From Dysgonomonas sp. BGC7 (GTDB taxonomy: Bacteria > Bacteroidota > Bacteroidia > Bacteroidales > Dysgonomonadaceae): a stretch of DNA of 64,000 bases. The position numbers and the translations under genes were made by a program. The stretch covers positions 248,001 to 312,000 of the forward strand of contig NZ_CVRP01000001.1 in NCBI RefSeq assembly GCF_001261735.1. Direction: 5' to 3'. Every line of letters begins with the position of its first letter. Within the stretch, counting starts at the first letter, position 1. Below are positions 1 through 8,572 of the stretch, in pieces. Below the pieces are notes generated by a model. It made no database searches and was not told the origin of the DNA. It worked only from the letters and a program-made list of their open reading frames with translations.

Positions 1-1579
1 GTTCGGAATCTTCAGCTCCTTCTGTATTTGAGCCTCCTTTTTGTTCTTTATGTCTTAAGAATAGATATCCGAAATAGGGGGTGAGGGTAAGGGCTACAAG
101 CAATGAAAATATCATGGCTATGGATGCCCCGATGGGCATCGGACTCATATAAGGGCCCATCATACCAGAGACGAATGCCATAGGTAATACAGCTGCAATA
201 ACGGTAAGTGTAGCCAATATTGTAGGATTACCTACTTCATTTATCGCATACAAGGCTGCTTGCAATGGCGGTAATTTTTTCATCTTGAAGTGGCGGTGCA
301 TATTCTCAGCAATGACAATGGAATCGTCAACCACAATACCCGTAACGAAGACCAATGCAAACAGAGTTATCCTGTTGAGGGTATATCCTAAGAAATAATA
401 GGCAAATAGTGTGAGTGCAAATGTAACGGGTACGGAAAGGAAGACCACCAGTCCGCCACGCCATCCCATTGCTGCCATTACGAAAAGTGTGACCACGACG
501 ATAGCAATAGACAAGTGCCATAGCAGCTCAGATACTTTATGTGAAGCTGTTTCTCCATAGTTGCGTGTGGTTTCTACTTGTATGTCGTTCGTTATCACGT
601 CTTTTTTTAAATGTTCTACTTTTTCGATGACTACTTCGGCGAGTCTCATGGCGTCTGCACCTTTTTTCTTTGCAACAGAAATTGTTACGGCCGAATAGTC
701 GTCTGGCATAGCTGCTCTTTTGTCGACTGAATTAGCTCCATATCCGAAGGAAACATAGCGTTGAGCTGTTTCAGGACCGTCTTCTATTTCGGCTATCTGA
801 TATAGATATACAGGCTGATTGGTATTTGTTCCTACTATCAGATTCTTCACTTCGTCTACATTGGCAAAAAAGTTTCCTGTACGAACAGAATATACCATAT
901 CGACTGTAACTATGTTTCCGCTGTGCATCTGTGCATTATTAGCCTGCAATGCTTGAGATATAGTACCGAAATCGAGTTTGTTTTCGGCCATTTTATCTTT
1001 GTCGAGCATCACTTTCACTTGCCTGCTTCGCCCTCCTATAATATTTATTTGTGAAACGTCTGGTATCTTTTTTATCTCGTTGCCAACCACTTCTGCTACT
1101 TGCCGTATCTGATAATCGCCTACATTGTCGCTCCAGAGGGTAAATGCCAGTGCGGGTACATCGTCAATAGCCCGTGTTTTTACCAGAGGCATAGTCGCTC
1201 CCTGTGGCATGCGATCCATATTCTTTATTATTTCGTTGTAGAGTTTCACCAGTGAGCGCTCTACATCTTCTCCCACATAAAACTGGACAGTGAGCATGGC
1301 CATGCCGTTCATTGAGGTAGAATAGACATGTTCCACGCCTTTTATATTTGATATTATTTTTTCGATGGGCTGCACCAGACCCGATTCCACTTCCAGAGGT
1401 GTAGCTCCCGGGTAACCGATCATAATATCGGCCATAGGAACTTCTATCTGAGGCTCTTCTTCTCTTGGTATAAAGTATATACTAAATATGCCAAGGAGTA
1501 TGAAAGCAAACATGAGTAGAATGCTCAGTTTCGATTTAATAAATGCTCCGGCTATTTTTCCTGAAATTCCGTTTTCCAT
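1..1579 (-). CDS. RND efflux pump, inner-membrane permease (3' end beyond window)
   Basis: N-terminal 526 residues of a resistance-nodulation-division pump, the proton-driven inner-membrane part of a tripartite exporter. The gene begins MENGISGKIAGAFIKSK, followed by the first membrane helix and the EEEPQIEVP segment typical of the start of the first porter domain. Near residues 340-470 a cluster of membrane helices contains GIVVDDSIVIAEN, which carries the TM4 acidic residues of proton relay. The frame is open to base 1, so the C-terminal half, including the second porter domain, lies outside the window. The ATG is 11 bases after the adaptor stop, so it is the last visible gene of a TolC-adaptor-pump operon. 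It looks like the multidrug (HAE/AcrB-like) rather than the heavy-metal branch, but the substrate cannot be read. Confidence 0.93.
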   Translation of the reverse strand, partial: MENGISGKIAGAFIKSKLSILLMFAFILLGIFSIYFIPREEEPQIEVPMADIMIGYPGATPLEVESGLVQPIEKIISNIKGVEHVYSTSMNGMAMLTVQFYVGEDVERSLVKLYNEIIKNMDRMPQGATMPLVKTRAIDDVPALAFTLWSDNVGDYQIRQVAEVVGNEIKKIPDVSQINIIGGRSRQVKVMLDKDKMAENKLDFGTISQALQANNAQMHSGNIVTVDMVYSVRTGNFFANVDEVKNLIVGTNTNQPVYLYQIAEIEDGPETAQRYVSFGYGANSVDKRAAMPDDYSAVTISVAKKKGADAMRLAEVVIEKVEHLKKDVITNDIQVETTRNYGETASHKVSELLWHLSIAIVVVTLFVMAAMGWRGGLVVFLSVPVTFALTLFAYYFLGYTLNRITLFALVFVTGIVVDDSIVIAENMHRHFKMKKLPPLQAALYAINEVGNPTILATLTVIAAVLPMAFVSGMMGPYMSPMPIGASIAMIFSLLVALTLTPYFGYLFLRHKEQKGGSNTEGAEDSE

Positions 1580-1590
1580 AATTTGCTCGC

Positions 1591-2670
1591 TTATTTAGAT
1601 GTTGCAACTTTCTTACCGTTATATAATTTCCTTTCGGCTTTTAGTACAATTCTCTCATTTGGTCTAATCCCCGAAAGAACTTCGACCCGATTGCCCGACT
1701 TTTTGCCTAAGCGTATCCAGCGCAGTATAGCTTGATTCTCTTCGTCTACAATGTATACCCCTGTGAGTTGGTCGCGGTGAACAATCGAAGACTCTTCTAT
1801 CATTATCCGAGAAGAAGTTCTCTCTTTTGTATTGTTGGGAATGAAGATACTGGCATACATACCCGGACGGATGTTCGTTTTATCTTTACTGTTTATAGCC
1901 AGCTTCATCGAATACTGTCCTCCGGTCCGATATGCTGATGGACTTAACTCTACTATTTTGCCGGTTATTGCTATATCCTGTGAGTTGAGCTCTATTTGGG
2001 CCGTATCGCCCACTCTTACATATTGTATATAGTTTTCGGGTATAGTAGCCGATACTTGTAATTCGCCATGCTGTTCTAATGCAAGTATTGGCATTCCCGG
2101 ATTTGCCATGCTGCCTTCATCTGCCATTTTTTGTGTTACAACGCCTGAAAATGGTGCACGGATACTTGTATAGGCCAGCATTGCATTTACTTCGTTCATT
2201 TGTTGGTGTGCCATCTGTGATTTAGCCTTCATTGAAGTGTTTTGTAGTGCTACATTTTCCAGCTCTTTATCTGATACGCTGTTTTGTTCACGCAGGATTT
2301 TGAAACGTTCATAGTCTCGTTGTGCGTTCTTGACTGCGGCTTCAGCTTCTTGAATCATAGCTTGTACTTGTGCCTTTTTGGCCAACACATCGTCGCTACT
2401 GATAGCTACTAAAAGCTGGCCTTCTGCTACTTTATCGCCTGGTTTTACATATATTTTACGTATGTAGCCCATTGTGCGGGTACTTATAGTCGCTGTCTGT
2501 TTTGCAGTTACTTCTCCACTGAGGTTAAAGCCTTTATTGTTGTTTTCGGTCGGAGAATATACTTCTACTATTGTGGCTTTCTCGTCTTTGTTTTCTTGGT
2601 TGTTTGTTGAGCAGGAATATAGTGCAGCGAATCCGACTATGCCCAAAATTGTATTCTTTAATGCTTTCAT
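1591..2670 (-). CDS. RND efflux periplasmic adaptor lipoprotein (membrane fusion protein)
   Basis: A 359-residue membrane fusion protein linking the inner-membrane RND pump to the outer-membrane channel. A lipobox ends at Cys20 (ALYSC), so it should be a lipoprotein. A biotinyl-lipoyl-like half follows (TISTRTMGYIRKIYVKPGDKV, around 60-85), then an alpha-helical hairpin (about 95-150), the second lipoyl half (SIRAPFSGVVTQK) and a beta-barrel domain ending near residue 345. Its length is normal for AcrA/MexA relatives. It lies between the TolC-like gene (26-base gap) and the pump (11-base gap), all on the minus strand, which supports one transcript. Confidence 0.93.
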   Translation of the reverse strand: MKALKNTILGIVGFAALYSCSTNNQENKDEKATIVEVYSPTENNNKGFNLSGEVTAKQTATISTRTMGYIRKIYVKPGDKVAEGQLLVAISSDDVLAKKAQVQAMIQEAEAAVKNAQRDYERFKILREQNSVSDKELENVALQNTSMKAKSQMAHQQMNEVNAMLAYTSIRAPFSGVVTQKMADEGSMANPGMPILALEQHGELQVSATIPENYIQYVRVGDTAQIELNSQDIAITGKIVELSPSAYRTGGQYSMKLAINSKDKTNIRPGMYASIFIPNNTKERTSSRIMIEESSIVHRDQLTGVYIVDEENQAILRWIRLGKKSGNRVEVLSGIRPNERIVLKAERKLYNGKKVATSK

Positions 2671-2696
2671 TACTTTATATTTGTCTGATTAATAAT

Positions 2697-4007
2697 CTAT
2701 TTTGATAAAAAAATGAGATATGCCAACGCTATATTATATGTCATTACAGCCTGTGCTTGCAAAAGCTTTTGTTGCGAGAGTTGAGCCTGAGACATCAGCA
2801 GGTCTGTAGTGCTTACCAGTCCTTCTTTGTGTCGGTTGCTTTGGATGCGCAGAGCTTCTTCCGACTGTTCTACACTTATTGTATGCTTGTTTATTTCTAT
2901 TTGTAAGTCATTTATTTCTCTATTCGTTTTCTCTATTTCGAGCTTACTCTGTTTGATCTGAAACTTTTGTTCTTCTCTGAGTCTGTCTCTTTGATACTGA
3001 TAGGTTTTTATTTTGCTTCTGTTCTGATTGCCTGAAAATATATTCCATGTAAGATTTATGCCTATCAGATACGAATCGGCATGGAATCCAAAAGGCTTAG
3101 AATCATTTAGCTGATATGTACCAAAGGCATTGATACGGGGTAGATAAGCCATTTTAGACGATTTTACCATCATATCTGTGGCATCAATAGCTTTTTCCAT
3201 AGCTCTGATGTCAGCTCTGTTAGTTAATATTTCATTTGTAGTGAAATTTCTTTCTGTCTCAGACAGTGTGTCGGATATGTATATTGTACTTTCTACCTCT
3301 GTTCCCATCAGTAAAGCAAGACCATCCGATGCATTTTGTATACTGCTTTCGGCTTTAGATAATGCGCTTTCTATGGTGTTTACCTGTACTTGAGCATTTA
3401 GCAAGTCAGATTTTTGTATTAAGCCTTGATAGTAGAAATTATTAACAGATTCATAAATCAGCTTTACATCATTTAGCGAATTTGATAAAATGTTTTTTGC
3501 CATATATGAGAATTGAAGTTGTGTATATGCCTTTTTTACTTCAAATTCGATATATTCTTTTGTTCTCTGTGTCTTATGTTTATACATTTCCTCTTGTGCT
3601 TTTGCTCCCCTTCGGGAATATATCATGTCCATATTCAGTAAAGGTAATTTTGCATCTACTTTGGCACTATAATCTTGTACTGCTCCCGGATTGTTTAGTT
3701 TGCTAGGATCGAAGTCCATAGCCGTTACAGTCTGTTGTTGCAGCAGAAAACCAAAAGCATTCAACGGATTGTTTGTGCTCAATGCTGTATAACCCAAATC
3801 TACTGACGGAAGAAAAATGGCATCAGTCTGCCTATATCGTGCATTGGCTGTTTTTTGCTCCAGTTCGGCCATCTTTATTTGGCTGTTGTCCCTTACTGCT
3901 ATATCTATGGCTTCTGCAACAGATATATAGTGTTTATTTTGTGCTTCGAGAGTGCCGGCAAGTAGTATTGCGGCGATGGCTGTTATTAAATTTACTTTCT
4001 TAACCAT
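2697..4007 (-). CDS. TolC-family outer-membrane efflux channel
   Basis: A 436-residue outer-membrane efflux protein (OEP/TolC fold), first gene of the minus-strand RND operon. A signal peptide ends near residue 22 (AGTLEAQ). The rest shows the duplicated long-helix pattern of TolC: AVRDNSQIKMAELEQKTANA near the start and a second copy of the helical hairpin (EALRIQSNRHKEGLVSTTDLL) near the end. Residues around 245-330 contain the RADIRAME and YLPRINAFGTYQLN motifs seen in this family. It is expected to form a trimer and dock with the adaptor encoded next. No transcriptional regulator is adjacent. Confidence 0.93.
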   Translation of the reverse strand: MVKKVNLITAIAAILLAGTLEAQNKHYISVAEAIDIAVRDNSQIKMAELEQKTANARYRQTDAIFLPSVDLGYTALSTNNPLNAFGFLLQQQTVTAMDFDPSKLNNPGAVQDYSAKVDAKLPLLNMDMIYSRRGAKAQEEMYKHKTQRTKEYIEFEVKKAYTQLQFSYMAKNILSNSLNDVKLIYESVNNFYYQGLIQKSDLLNAQVQVNTIESALSKAESSIQNASDGLALLMGTEVESTIYISDTLSETERNFTTNEILTNRADIRAMEKAIDATDMMVKSSKMAYLPRINAFGTYQLNDSKPFGFHADSYLIGINLTWNIFSGNQNRSKIKTYQYQRDRLREEQKFQIKQSKLEIEKTNREINDLQIEINKHTISVEQSEEALRIQSNRHKEGLVSTTDLLMSQAQLSQQKLLQAQAVMTYNIALAYLIFLSK

Positions 4008-4050
4008 ATTTGTTGTTCTATAGGAAATTATGTCTTATGGAAATTATATG

Positions 4051-4100
4051 CAAAGGAAAATAATATTTCCCGATAAAACAAATTTCCAAAGGAAAATAAT
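4051..4100. repeat. Direct repeat and short palindromes upstream of the RND operon
   Basis: The 14-base unit CAAAGGAAAATAAT occurs at 4051-4064 and again at 4087-4100, 36 bases apart. The second copy overlaps the palindrome TTTCCAAAGGAAA (4083-4095). The repeats lie 45-95 bases upstream of the TolC-like start codon, where a regulator or promoter would act. They could be operator sites. No regulator gene is adjacent to support this, and AT-rich DNA produces such repeats by chance. Confidence 0.4.
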
Positions 4101-4196
4101 TATAAATGTAATATTGGGAGGGTGTTAAGAAATTATTATTTGAAATAACAGAATGAATAAACTGTTGCCTTATCTAGATAATAGAACTGGCTATAA

Positions 4197-4223
4197 GAAA
4201 AAAGCCCGGTAAAATACCGAGCT
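4197..4223 (-). terminator. Intrinsic terminator of the GH31 gene
   Basis: On the minus strand a 9-bp stem (one mismatch; arms 4215-4223 and 4203-4211, loop of 3) is followed directly by a run of six T. It lies 75 bases after the GH31 stop codon and upstream of the RND operon, so it isolates the two minus-strand units. Confidence 0.8.
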
Positions 4224-4297
4224 CTCACAATAAATTAAACTACAAACTTTAAGACTTGGGAAAATTATTCAAGTCTTTTGACTAAACTAACTATTTA

Positions 4298-7200
4298 TTA
4301 AAACTTATGTGTATTCAAATTTTTATCAACAAGGAAACCATCCGTAGCTTTCAGCTCAAATTTTATTTTTCTTTTGGCTTTCAGTTTAATTATAAATAAA
4401 TCAGAGGTTCCCTCAATAGTTTCTTTGTTTCCGATGTTTACAAATGTAGGATAGAGAGATTTCACACCATTGGTATGAAGACGGTCGTTTGTCAGATTGT
4501 CCATTTCTTTCATATTCAGACTTTGTACACCTACAAATTCATAATACTGAGGGTCGTATTGCAAAGCAAAACTTAACGCATTTACAGATAGAAGATTAGT
4601 TCCTTTTACATGGATTTCTATAATCTCATCTTTGTTATAGGTTTGTTTTGTTGTACTAAGCTCGATACTTCCTTCTACATTGTCTACTTTCTTATTATCT
4701 ATACCTCCATCGAGCTGAGTAGCCAATACGGAAATATCATAAGCATCAATCAGTCCGTTTTTGTTGATGTCCCCATTACTAATATATCCTTCAAAGTCGG
4801 CATCTCCACTTCTTAGTCCCGTATAATTGGTGTATGAAGTCAAATCATTTCTGTCGAGTAGTCTGTCGTTATTGATATCTCCCGGAAGATAGCTTTCTGT
4901 TCCTGGAACTTTGAATACATACAGTTCTCTGCCCGATCCAAAGCCTCCGACTCCATCAGTTACAGATAATTTTATATAGCGTACTGTAGGCTTGTTAGTG
5001 AAGTTGAATATTTTCACTTCATCATTATTTTTCCATTCAAAGTTTCCGGCTTCGTTCCAGTTTTCTTTATCGTTGCTATAATATACTGTTCCTTTCAGAA
5101 GGTTTCCGTTGCCTCTGCCTGTACGTGGCAAGTAATGGAACTTATCCAATTGATTTATTGTTTTCAGATCTATAACGATATCGAATGGAATAGAACTTGT
5201 TCCCCACTTGGTATGCCACAGATTACTTTCGTCGAAATCGAATAGTTTATTAATAGCATATCCCCTCTGATTTTCAGCACTGGTTTCTCCTGTTATGCCT
5301 TTTATGGCAAATTCGAGAGGATTCGATTTAGTTGTGGCTTTGAAGCTTGTCCAGTCCGAATATCCATCTTTATTTACAGCTCGTAATTTGAATGTATAAT
5401 CAGTTTCGGCTGACAGCCCGTCGAAAAACAGCTCTGTATTTTTGATAGTACTGTAGATCATACCATCGAAGTCGATTTCGTAGTAGTCGGCATTGTCTAC
5501 TTTGTTCCATGTCGGTTTTAGTGTATATGCCTCTGTATTTTCGTCTGTTATCACAGCATTGGAAGGGGCGGTCAATGCTCCTGAAGTGACTTTATGGCTA
5601 TCGTTTGGTTCAAAAACAAAACCTTCAACGTTTACAGTTGTCACAGCTGATGTTATATCAGAAGATGCTAATTTGATCAGTACCTGCGGATTTTTTAGAA
5701 TAACCTCTTTCTCAAATTCGCTTCCTTTGGTTGCAAATTTGTTCAGATTCGGTGCAGCATCATAAAAGAAAACATTGTTGCCTTTCTCGTATTCTTTTAT
5801 TGAGTTTGCTTCAGCTAGTTTAATCTTATTCTTTCCTATCTTAGCCGATACTTTTTTAGGTTTTGCAGTAACATTTATCTTAACCTCTGTTGCTTTCTCT
5901 TTAACAAAACCTGTAAAATCGCCCTTAGTTGGATGAATAGTGAAAGATACATTGTTTTTATTGTCTACTGCTGATTCAATAAGAGTCGTAGTCCCTTTAC
6001 CTAGTCTATATTCTTCTGTAGTGCCGTCGTCGTCGTACTCCGTAAACGAGCTGTTCCCTTTAGGATAAATCTCATATATACGAAGACCTTTGTTTATCTC
6101 AGACACATTATTATTCGGGTTAGTCATAGGTATGATAGCTCCGTTTTTGACAAACACAGGTAGCTTCCAAAGAGGAGAAGCAAAGTTGTTGATGATACGA
6201 TTACCTGCATATTTTTCTCCTGTGAGATAATCTATCCATTCTCCTTCGGGCAGGTAGATACCGTCCCTGATATCGTTACCTTTTTCGTCCGATTTTGTGT
6301 CCTGATAAATAGGTGCTACAAGGAAATTAGGACCATAAAGATATTGATATTGGGTTGCTTTGCCTTTGGTATATGCATTAGGATACTCCAAAAACATAGC
6401 TCTTATCATAGGCATTCCGTCAACGGCTTCTTTGGCAATACTATAGGCGTATGGCATAAGTTCCGATTTCATTTTCAGATACCAACGGTTTATCGATGTA
6501 GCTGGTTCGCCCAAAGCATGAGGATATTTTTCGTTAGAGCCCCATCCATCCATATTGAGCTCCATAGGAGTGAATGTCTTCCACTGAAAGTCTCTTGTAT
6601 TTATAATAGGCTTTTTACCTCCGAAGATACCATCCATATCCGAAGTTATATTCGGCTGTCCCGAAAGTCCTGATCCTATATAGGTAGGTATATGAAAACG
6701 GATATATTCCCACACGCCGCCGGTTTGGTCTCCCGACCAAATACCTGCATAACGCTGTGTACCTGCCCATCCGTCGAGCGAGATAATGAAAGGTCTGCTA
6801 TTGTTGCCATAGTAAGTCATAATGTGCGATACGTCCATAATACCGTTCAGCCCGAACGAATATCCTGCTCCAACCCAAGCTACGTCAGTTTTCAATACAC
6901 GTACTCCGGCATCTCTTACTTCTTTTACTATATCTCTTTGCAGCAGAGCGCTGATCTCAGGCTTAGGATGTAAGTCCGATTGAGTCCAGAGACCGATTTC
7001 CACTCCGTTTTTATGGGCATAATCTGTCAACGATTTCAGATTCTGAATATTACCATCCAACGTTTCGGTTTGTCCGTATCCGGCTCCATATCCATCGTTT
7101 GGCAACAACCAACCTAATGGCATATCATGGTTCTTGTATCTGTCTATTACGCCACGAGCCGAAAACTGATAATTGTTTTTTTCTCCGTTCAGAGATTCTT

Positions 7201-8158
7201 TTATACCTCCGTTATCTTTCTGGCTTTCTTTGTAGCGTTTGCCATCTTCGAATAATATTCCGGATTCGTCTTCTTTCCAGTAGTCTCTGTTATATGCATT
7301 CAAGTGACCTTGGTAAAAGCCGAATTTAGGTAATAGGACAGGATTTCCTGTCAACTGATAGAAGTCGTTTAAAAGAGCTACAGCACCATCGTTTATCATG
7401 AAGAAAACATCCAGATAGTTAGTCTCGTGGTATAATTTTACTGTGCCTTTTTCTTCAGCTCCGAAATCATATTTTCCTTTTTTGAACGTGTGCCACATTA
7501 TTCCATAGCCATTTGTAGACCAATAGTAAGGGGTAGGGGAGGCTACACCTCCGTCTGTCCAGCTATTTTGGTTTTCGATAGCTATAATTTTCCCTTTGTG
7601 AGAAAAACGTCCGTTCTGAACGCCTCCTCCATAGAAATATTCTTCGGCATTCTCTTTAAAAGATTGAACAACTCTATTCTTTTCGAATGCAACAGGGGCA
7701 ATCTCTTCTAATGCAACGGTATTAGAGGTGAGGTTGGTCACTCTCATCAAAGAGGTTGTTTTGTTTATTCGAATATTGATTTTTTTAGTTGATATAGAAA
7801 TATCATTGCCCTCATCTGTAAAAGAAAGTTCAGACAATGTTCTTCGTGGATTTTCTACCAATATTTTAGCATCGGGCTTAGCATCGGGGTCTCTTATTAT
7901 TCCTCCGGAATTATCTTGGAATAATCGAAAAATATTTTCTCCATAAAAGTCAAAAACCATTCTTTGATTATTGGATAGTAATACTTCAATAGTAGTCGGA
8001 TTAATCTTTTGTGCTCCGGTAACAATCTCTTGCTGTATATCTTCTATGTTTTTGTTTCCGCGTTTGAGATGCGCAGAAGCATTAGAAAATATCATAGGCA
8101 AAACTAAAGCAATCAAAATTGCCATTCTTCTTGTAAAAGAAGTGTTCAAGTTCTTCAT
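4298..8158 (-). CDS. Secreted GH31 glycosidase with FN3, CBM32, dockerin and cohesin-like modules (possible alpha-N-acetylgalactosaminidase)
   Basis: A 1286-residue exported glycoside hydrolase family 31 enzyme. Modules in order: signal peptide (1-29, ending SNASA); N-terminal beta-sandwich; catalytic barrel (about 270-600) with KTDVAW (Asp425, nucleophile position) and WSGDQTG (Asp477, acid/base position); C-terminal beta domains to about 850; fibronectin type III (865-945); F5/8 type C/CBM32 (955-1085); a dockerin-type pair of Ca-binding loops (GDINNDRLLDRNDL at about 1093 and GDINKNGLIDAYDI at about 1129); and a cohesin-like beta domain (1160-1286). From memory, the order GH31-FN3-CBM32 with KTD in place of the common W-D-M-N-E motif resembles the alpha-GalNAcases of GH31 (E. 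faecalis Nag31A type). That specificity is inference; alpha-glucosidase, xylosidase or galactosidase activity remains possible. It is a monocistronic unit with its own terminator and a candidate promoter. Mucin-type glycans would be a fitting substrate. Confidence 0.9.
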   Translation of the reverse strand: MKNLNTSFTRRMAILIALVLPMIFSNASAHLKRGNKNIEDIQQEIVTGAQKINPTTIEVLLSNNQRMVFDFYGENIFRLFQDNSGGIIRDPDAKPDAKILVENPRRTLSELSFTDEGNDISISTKKINIRINKTTSLMRVTNLTSNTVALEEIAPVAFEKNRVVQSFKENAEEYFYGGGVQNGRFSHKGKIIAIENQNSWTDGGVASPTPYYWSTNGYGIMWHTFKKGKYDFGAEEKGTVKLYHETNYLDVFFMINDGAVALLNDFYQLTGNPVLLPKFGFYQGHLNAYNRDYWKEDESGILFEDGKRYKESQKDNGGIKESLNGEKNNYQFSARGVIDRYKNHDMPLGWLLPNDGYGAGYGQTETLDGNIQNLKSLTDYAHKNGVEIGLWTQSDLHPKPEISALLQRDIVKEVRDAGVRVLKTDVAWVGAGYSFGLNGIMDVSHIMTYYGNNSRPFIISLDGWAGTQRYAGIWSGDQTGGVWEYIRFHIPTYIGSGLSGQPNITSDMDGIFGGKKPIINTRDFQWKTFTPMELNMDGWGSNEKYPHALGEPATSINRWYLKMKSELMPYAYSIAKEAVDGMPMIRAMFLEYPNAYTKGKATQYQYLYGPNFLVAPIYQDTKSDEKGNDIRDGIYLPEGEWIDYLTGEKYAGNRIINNFASPLWKLPVFVKNGAIIPMTNPNNNVSEINKGLRIYEIYPKGNSSFTEYDDDGTTEEYRLGKGTTTLIESAVDNKNNVSFTIHPTKGDFTGFVKEKATEVKINVTAKPKKVSAKIGKNKIKLAEANSIKEYEKGNNVFFYDAAPNLNKFATKGSEFEKEVILKNPQVLIKLASSDITSAVTTVNVEGFVFEPNDSHKVTSGALTAPSNAVITDENTEAYTLKPTWNKVDNADYYEIDFDGMIYSTIKNTELFFDGLSAETDYTFKLRAVNKDGYSDWTSFKATTKSNPLEFAIKGITGETSAENQRGYAINKLFDFDESNLWHTKWGTSSIPFDIVIDLKTINQLDKFHYLPRTGRGNGNLLKGTVYYSNDKENWNEAGNFEWKNNDEVKIFNFTNKPTVRYIKLSVTDGVGGFGSGRELYVFKVPGTESYLPGDINNDRLLDRNDLTSYTNYTGLRSGDADFEGYISNGDINKNGLIDAYDISVLATQLDGGIDNKKVDNVEGSIELSTTKQTYNKDEIIEIHVKGTNLLSVNALSFALQYDPQYYEFVGVQSLNMKEMDNLTNDRLHTNGVKSLYPTFVNIGNKETIEGTSDLFIIKLKAKRKIKFELKATDGFLVDKNLNTHKF

Positions 8159-8277
8159 GATTTTTTATATATTTATTTTTTTTGAAATGTTTCGATATCT
8201 GTGCTTTTCCAGATGTGCAAATTGCCTTTTGTTATACAAAGAAATTATGCAGTGATCTTTTGTGATTTTTAGAAATA

Positions 8278-8285
8278 CAAAGATA
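8278..8285 (-). promoter_or_regulatory. Candidate -7 box (TATCTTTG) for the GH31 gene
   Basis: The minus strand reads TATCTTTG, an exact match to the Bacteroidota -7 consensus TAnnTTTG, 120 bases before the GH31 start. No clear TTTG -33 element is visible at the expected spacing. Prediction from sequence only. Confidence 0.4.
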
Positions 8286-8327
8286 GCGGTCTGAAACAGA
8301 CAGTTAATAATAATTTCAGAACTATTT

Positions 8328-8358
8328 TTTATCGTAATTGCTTATAAATTTATCGTAT
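8328..8358. repeat. Direct repeat TTTATCGTA, 21-base period
   Basis: TTTATCGTA occurs at 8328-8336 and 8349-8357, two helical turns apart, between the two divergent candidate promoters. The spacing would suit a dimeric regulator bound to one DNA face. The short AT-rich unit could also arise by chance. Confidence 0.3.
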
Positions 8359-8430
8359 TAAACATTTGTGTTCTATACCATCGACAGACAGGCTTCCGGC
8401 ATGCAATTTTATTCTCTCGATAAATTTCGC

Positions 8431-8438
8431 TATCTTTG
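8431..8438 (+). promoter_or_regulatory. Candidate -7 box (TATCTTTG) for the pentapeptide-repeat gene
   Basis: An exact TAnnTTTG match on the plus strand, 135 bases upstream of the ATG at 8573. It is the same octamer as the divergent box at 8278-8285. It would imply a leader of about 125 bases. Confidence 0.4.
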
Positions 8439-8572
8439 CATCTCTTTAGATTAATATCCACAGATGTAATTATCTCTTGAATAGCTTAAAATTGATTTTT
8501 TGAGCTAGTTAGTGATTTCCGTGTCCGGTAGGAATAAGGAATCGCTTACATAAAACTATAATTAAGATCCTT

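Larger units (their letters stand above)
8159..8572. other. Divergent intergenic region (414 bases)
   Basis: AT-rich spacer between the minus-strand GH31 gene and the plus-strand pentapeptide gene. It holds one TATCTTTG box on each strand and a short direct repeat, listed separately. I see no reading frame or RNA gene in it. Confidence 0.6.
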
